DNA of 8,528 nucleotides from DATMQA01 sp035566895 (GTDB lineage Bacteria > Verrucomicrobiota > Verrucomicrobiia > Limisphaerales > UBA8199), in contig DATMQA010000218.1 in NCBI GenBank assembly GCA_035566895.1, forward strand, positions 1-8,528. Direction: 5' to 3'. The translations under genes and the position numbers were made by a program. The notes beneath the pieces are model-generated. The model was not told the DNA's origin. It made no database searches and saw nothing but the letters and a program-made list of their open reading frames with translations. The stretch's first letter is position 1; the number at the start of each line of letters is the position of its first letter. Positions 5,542-8,528 of the stretch are shown here, one piece after another.

Positions 5542-6882
5542 ATGTATTGGCTCAGCAAATGTCTTCATCAGGTCCGCCGAATGAACCGTCGGACGCTGCT
5601 CTTCCTGGCCGCCCTTGGTCCCGGGATTATCACCATGATCGCCGACAACGACGCCGGCGGCATCTCCACCTACGCCCAAACCGGGGCCAAAACTGGATTT
5701 AACCTGCTCTGGGCGATGGTGATCCTCGTGCCGATGGCCTATTACGTGCAAGAAATGACCGTCCGGCTGGGCGCGGTCACCAAGCGCGGTCATGCGGAGG
5801 CGATTTTTGACGGTTTTGGGAAGTTCTGGGGCTGGTTTTCCATCTTCGATTTGGCCGTCATCAACTGGCTCACGTTGGTCACCGAATATATCGGCATGAC
5901 CCAGGCGATGAGCCTGTTTAATATTCCGCCGTGGATTACCTTCTTCGGGGTGACGTTCCTGATGCTCGGTATCGTGATCAGCGGCCGGTATTGGACATTC
6001 GAGAAAATTACGCTCTTCTTCTGCCTTTTCAATCTGGTCTATATTCCCGCGGCCATCTGGGCGATGCACACCGGCAACGTGAAGGAAGGTTGGACGGCGG
6101 TTGGGCGTGGTTTTTACCATCCTAATTTTGCCTTCGGGATGTCGGGTGTGACTTTGCTCACGCTCATCATGGCGAACATCGGCACCACCATCACCCCCTG
6201 GCAGATCTTCTTTCAGCAATCGGCGGTGGTGGACAAGGGAATGGACATCAAAGATATCAATTACGGGAAATTCGACACTCTCTTCGGCTCGTTCATGACG
6301 TGCGTGGTAGCGGCCTTCATCATCATTGCTACCGCTGGCGTGTTCCATTTCAATCCGGACCAGAGCCAGGGTTATCGGGAGATTGATTCCGCCGCCAAGA
6401 CGGCAGCCGCCATGCCGCAGGTGCTGCATGGCCAATGGGGGCAATGGGCCAAGGTGCTCTTCGCTGTCGGCCTCTTTGATGCGGGGTTGCTGGGCTCCCT
6501 TTGCATTTCCCTCGCCACGAGCTGGGCTCTGGGAGAAGTGTTCGGCTGGGCCCACTCCCTCAACAAGACCGTGCGCGAAGCGCCCTGGTTTTATGCGGCC
6601 TATGTGTTGATGCTCATGTCGGCCGGCGTGGTCTCGCTGCTCGCCTCCATAGATTTGCAGAACATCATCACCATCTTCGTCCAGGTGGTCGCCGTCACGC
6701 TGCTGCCGGCGGCGTTGATGTTCCTGATCCTGCTGCTCAACGACAAACCGCTGATGGGCGAGCACGTCAACACGCGCTGGCAGAACATTGCTAATTGGAG
6801 CATCACCGCTTTTGTCATCGTTATCTCGACAGCTTACGGTGTTTCGGTTTTGTTCCCGGAATGGTTCGGATCCGGTAAATAG
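5542..6882 (+). CDS. Nramp-family transporter of the NRMT (magnesium) type
   Basis: The 446-residue inner-membrane protein has about 11 hydrophobic segments and the Nramp fold, with LGPGII at the start of TM1. The metal site differs from classical Mn/Fe Nramps. The TM1 motif DPGN is DAGG (D37-G40), and the TM6 motif MPH is TPW (T218-P219-W220), so the soft methionine ligand, the asparagine and the histidine are all lost. Loss of the methionine is the hallmark of the Nramp-related magnesium transporters (NRMT), so Mg2+ uptake is the best inference, with Mn2+ possible. The helix-6 continuation FFQQSAVVDKG is typical of this clade as I know it. ATG 5542 is preceded by TAAGG with a 5-base gap. 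ATG 5581 is an alternative that would remove 13 residues but has a poorer ribosome site. A long leader with operator-like repeats precedes the gene. The next gene begins 12 bp after the stop. Confidence 0.88.
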   Translation: MYWLSKCLHQVRRMNRRTLLFLAALGPGIITMIADNDAGGISTYAQTGAKTGFNLLWAMVILVPMAYYVQEMTVRLGAVTKRGHAEAIFDGFGKFWGWFSIFDLAVINWLTLVTEYIGMTQAMSLFNIPPWITFFGVTFLMLGIVISGRYWTFEKITLFFCLFNLVYIPAAIWAMHTGNVKEGWTAVGRGFYHPNFAFGMSGVTLLTLIMANIGTTITPWQIFFQQSAVVDKGMDIKDINYGKFDTLFGSFMTCVVAAFIIIATAGVFHFNPDQSQGYREIDSAAKTAAAMPQVLHGQWGQWAKVLFAVGLFDAGLLGSLCISLATSWALGEVFGWAHSLNKTVREAPWFYAAYVLMLMSAGVVSLLASIDLQNIITIFVQVVAVTLLPAALMFLILLLNDKPLMGEHVNTRWQNIANWSITAFVIVISTAYGVSVLFPEWFGSGK

Positions 6883-6894
6883 CAGCGATTCGTT

Positions 6895-8199
6895 ATGAAT
6901 AACGCCAACCAGGATACCCGGCGCACAACCAGGGCGGGGGATACACCTGCCGGTTACGAGGGTTACCAACTGTTGTGTTTCTCCAAGCTGCTTAACCGCC
7001 GGATTCGGCTCGACAAGACCAACCGGAAAAACGGTCGCCTGACCGACTTGGTCTTCCGGCTCTCCGAGCCCTATCCCGAAGCCGTGGGCATATACATCGA
7101 GCATGGGAAAGGATACCCGTCGGAACTCATCCCCTGGGAGAAGGTTGCGAGGATCGAGGAGGAAGCCATCTTGGTCACGCCCGCGGAAGGCGGGGCGCCT
7201 TATCCGCGTTTCGTTGATCAAAAGGGTTGGATTCTGCTCAACGAACACCTGATGGGCCAGACGATCCTGGACATTGACGGCCGGCGCACCGAAGTTGTCA
7301 ATGACGTCGATCTTCTCTACTCCAAAGGGCGAATGATCGTGGTCCACGTCGATGTTTCCTTTAACGGCTTTCTGAGGAAATGGGGCCTCGACCGGTTCGT
7401 TTCTGGCAAAGATCAGTTGATCTCCTGGCGTTACGTCCAGCCGCTCTCCGTTGAAGATCACACCAAGGATGTCGTCACCCTCTCGGTCGCCCGCGAGCAG
7501 GCGCTGGAACTGCCCGGCGAAGACTTGGCCGATGCCCTCGAAGTCTTGTCCGGGGACGAACAGCAGGCCATGTTCGCGGCGCTCGCTCCCGACAAAGCCG
7601 CCGAGGTGTTGGTCGAAGCCGAGCCGAGGGCCAAGCGGCAACTCATTGCGTTCTTGCGCGACGAGAAGGCGCGCCTGGTCCTGGATAAGATGTCGGTGCC
7701 TCAAATCGCCAGTCTATTGTCGGACCTTCCGCATCAGAAGTCGAGTGAAATGCTGAAACTCTTGTCTCCGGCTCGCGCGGAACGCGCTCAGGCCGTCATG
7801 GCCAATACCGACGTCCTGGCATCGACCTTAATGGGCAAGCGCTTTCTCGCGTTCGCTCGGGAAACCAGGGTTGGGGAAGTTCTGCGAACTCTGCGGACAG
7901 CCACGCGCGACCACCGAAATATTTTCTATTTTTACGTCGTGGCCGGACCGGAGCAGACTCTGCTTGGGGTCGTGGATTTACGCGACCTCGTCACCGCCTC
8001 GGAGGACGCCGCGCTCGGTGACTTGATGATTTCGCCTGTGGTTACCGCGCCGGAGGATGCCTTGCGCGAAGACCTCGTCGCCTTGTTTGCCCGTTACCAG
8101 TTTCGCATGCTGCCCGTCGTCAACCCCCAGGACCATCTCTTGGGCATCGTGCGGTATCGGGACATCATGAGAGGAGCAACAATCGAGTTTCCGAACTGA
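6895..8199 (+). CDS. PRC-barrel / MgtE-N / tandem CBS regulatory protein
   Basis: The 434-residue protein has no membrane segment and is predicted to be cytosolic. Residues about 24-100 and 107-180 look like two PRC-barrel-like beta units. Residues about 203-305 match the MgtE N-terminal helical domain, with repeats such as LADALEVLSGDEQQAMFAALAPDKAAEVLVEA and SLLSDLPHQKSSEMLKLLSP. Two CBS domains follow, about 308-366 (LLGVVDLRDLV) and 372-430 (MLPVVNPQDHLLGIVRYRDIM). In MgtE the N and CBS domains bind Mg2+ and close the channel. Here they occur without the channel, directly after an NRMT-type transporter, so a trans-acting Mg2+ or nucleotide sensor for that transporter is inferred. No Shine-Dalgarno is visible before ATG 6895, so translation probably couples to the gene 12 bp upstream. 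The PRC assignment is the least sure part. Confidence 0.87.
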   Translation: MNNANQDTRRTTRAGDTPAGYEGYQLLCFSKLLNRRIRLDKTNRKNGRLTDLVFRLSEPYPEAVGIYIEHGKGYPSELIPWEKVARIEEEAILVTPAEGGAPYPRFVDQKGWILLNEHLMGQTILDIDGRRTEVVNDVDLLYSKGRMIVVHVDVSFNGFLRKWGLDRFVSGKDQLISWRYVQPLSVEDHTKDVVTLSVAREQALELPGEDLADALEVLSGDEQQAMFAALAPDKAAEVLVEAEPRAKRQLIAFLRDEKARLVLDKMSVPQIASLLSDLPHQKSSEMLKLLSPARAERAQAVMANTDVLASTLMGKRFLAFARETRVGEVLRTLRTATRDHRNIFYFYVVAGPEQTLLGVVDLRDLVTASEDAALGDLMISPVVTAPEDALREDLVALFARYQFRMLPVVNPQDHLLGIVRYRDIMRGATIEFPN

Positions 8200-8207
8200 C
8201 CTGAGTT

Positions 8208-8405
8208 ATGCCGCGCATCAAAACAACCCCGATGGTGAAGGCCGCTTTGTGGGCCCTGCGAATCTACCTCCTGGTTCTTCTTTCGTTGATTGGGTTGAAA
8301 TTCGTGCGCGTATTTTCGAGTTCGCACAATCGAGACAGTGCCCCCGCAAGCTCCACCGCTGCAACCGCCGCAACCAACCAGCCAACCGCTGTACCCAGCC
8401 CATGA
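8208..8405 (+). CDS. Small single-pass membrane protein, function unknown
   Basis: This 65-residue open frame starts 8 bp after the CBS-protein stop and ends 3 bp before the next start, so it fits neatly into the operon. It has a basic N-terminus (MPRIKTTPMVK), one hydrophobic segment at about 13-35 (ALWALRIYLLVLLSLIGLKFVRV) interrupted by a few polar residues, and an Ala/Ser/Thr/Pro-rich tail ending AVPSP. I do not recognise a family. Tight packing between two cation-transport genes suggests a real gene, perhaps a small accessory subunit. The ribosome site is weak, and a spurious frame cannot be excluded. Confidence 0.55.
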   Translation: MPRIKTTPMVKAALWALRIYLLVLLSLIGLKFVRVFSSSHNRDSAPASSTAATAATNQPTAVPSP

Positions 8406-8408
8406 GAT

Positions 8409-8528
8409 ATGCACCTCACCGATCCCTCCCGCTGGAAACATGGTCACGATTTTACCGCTGACTTTGCGACCGCCGAAAAAAAAAGCACCCGGCGCGTCTT
8501 GATGCTGACGGCAGCGATGATGATTGCC
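8409..8528 (+). CDS. dmeF: DmeF-type CDF cation-efflux protein, N-terminal 40 residues (cut by window edge)
   Basis: The first 40 codons read MHLTDPSRWKHGHDF, then a short acidic/basic stretch and TRRVLMLTAAMMIA running off the edge. The histidine-rich W-x-H-x-HDF start followed by RRV-x-x-LTAxMM at the entry of TM1 is the beginning typical of DmeF-like cation diffusion facilitators, which export Co2+, Ni2+ or similar ions using the proton gradient. The gene begins 3 bp after the small membrane protein and is probably the last visible member of the same operon. Shine-Dalgarno support is poor. A run of nine A (8476-8484) lies at codons 23-26. Only the N-terminus is visible, so the subfamily name is provisional. 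Confidence 0.72.
   Translation, partial: MHLTDPSRWKHGHDFTADFATAEKKSTRRVLMLTAAMMIA

Noticed and set aside
5249..5584. A 111-codon + strand frame spanning the kinase/transporter gap
   Set aside because: It overlaps both flanking genes, its residues derive from the G-rich tract and operator repeats, and it shows no domain.
5506..7704. A 732-codon open frame on the - strand opposite the transporter and CBS-protein genes
   Set aside because: The translation is rich in H, R, D, G and E with no domain, and it mirrors two well-supported + strand genes. It is a GC-bias shadow frame despite its length.

Overview
The window looks like a chromosomal segment from a member of the Verrucomicrobiota, probably a Pedosphaera/Limisphaera-type (subdivision 3) lineage. 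The main reason is the first gene. It is a large exported protein built from alternating LamG and Ig-like modules, with a C-terminal domain ending in a 'YQLQYNTNL...RFYRV' signature that is characteristic of that group. This placement rests on recognition, not on a search. All supported genes lie on the + strand.

Layout. (1) Positions 2-2767 hold the 3' part of a modular LamG/Ig surface protein, with a tandem duplication of about 930 bp. A vestige of another 'FYRV' protein tail follows at 2793-2849. (2) Positions 2885-3301 hold a YgbA-family (nitrous-oxide-stimulated promoter family) gene. It is preceded by a perfect Fnr/DNR-type palindrome, and a second inverted repeat encloses its start codon. 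(3) Positions 3469-5255 hold a response regulator and histidine kinase pair that overlap by 4 bp. (4) Positions 5542-8199 hold an Nramp-fold transporter whose TM1 and TM6 motifs look like the magnesium-transporting NRMT clade. Twelve nucleotides downstream is a soluble protein with PRC-barrel-like, MgtE-N and paired CBS domains, that is, the sensor part of MgtE without its channel. (5) A 65-residue single-pass membrane protein and the first 40 codons of a DmeF-type CDF metal-efflux protein run to the right edge.

How the parts may work together. The right-hand two thirds reads as a divalent-cation homeostasis cluster: sensing (two-component system), uptake (NRMT-like transporter), a probable cation/nucleotide-responsive regulator (MgtE-N/CBS protein) and efflux (CDF). 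A 10-bp-periodic direct-repeat motif (about AAWTCTKMAG) occurs before the response regulator and before the transporter. The core 16 bp of the two sites agree at 15 positions when one is reverse-complemented. This suggests that the OmpR-type regulator controls both its own operon and the transporter operon. The YgbA gene appears to be an independent nitrosative or anaerobic stress unit.

No tRNA, rRNA, CRISPR array, insertion sequence or convincing intrinsic terminator was seen.
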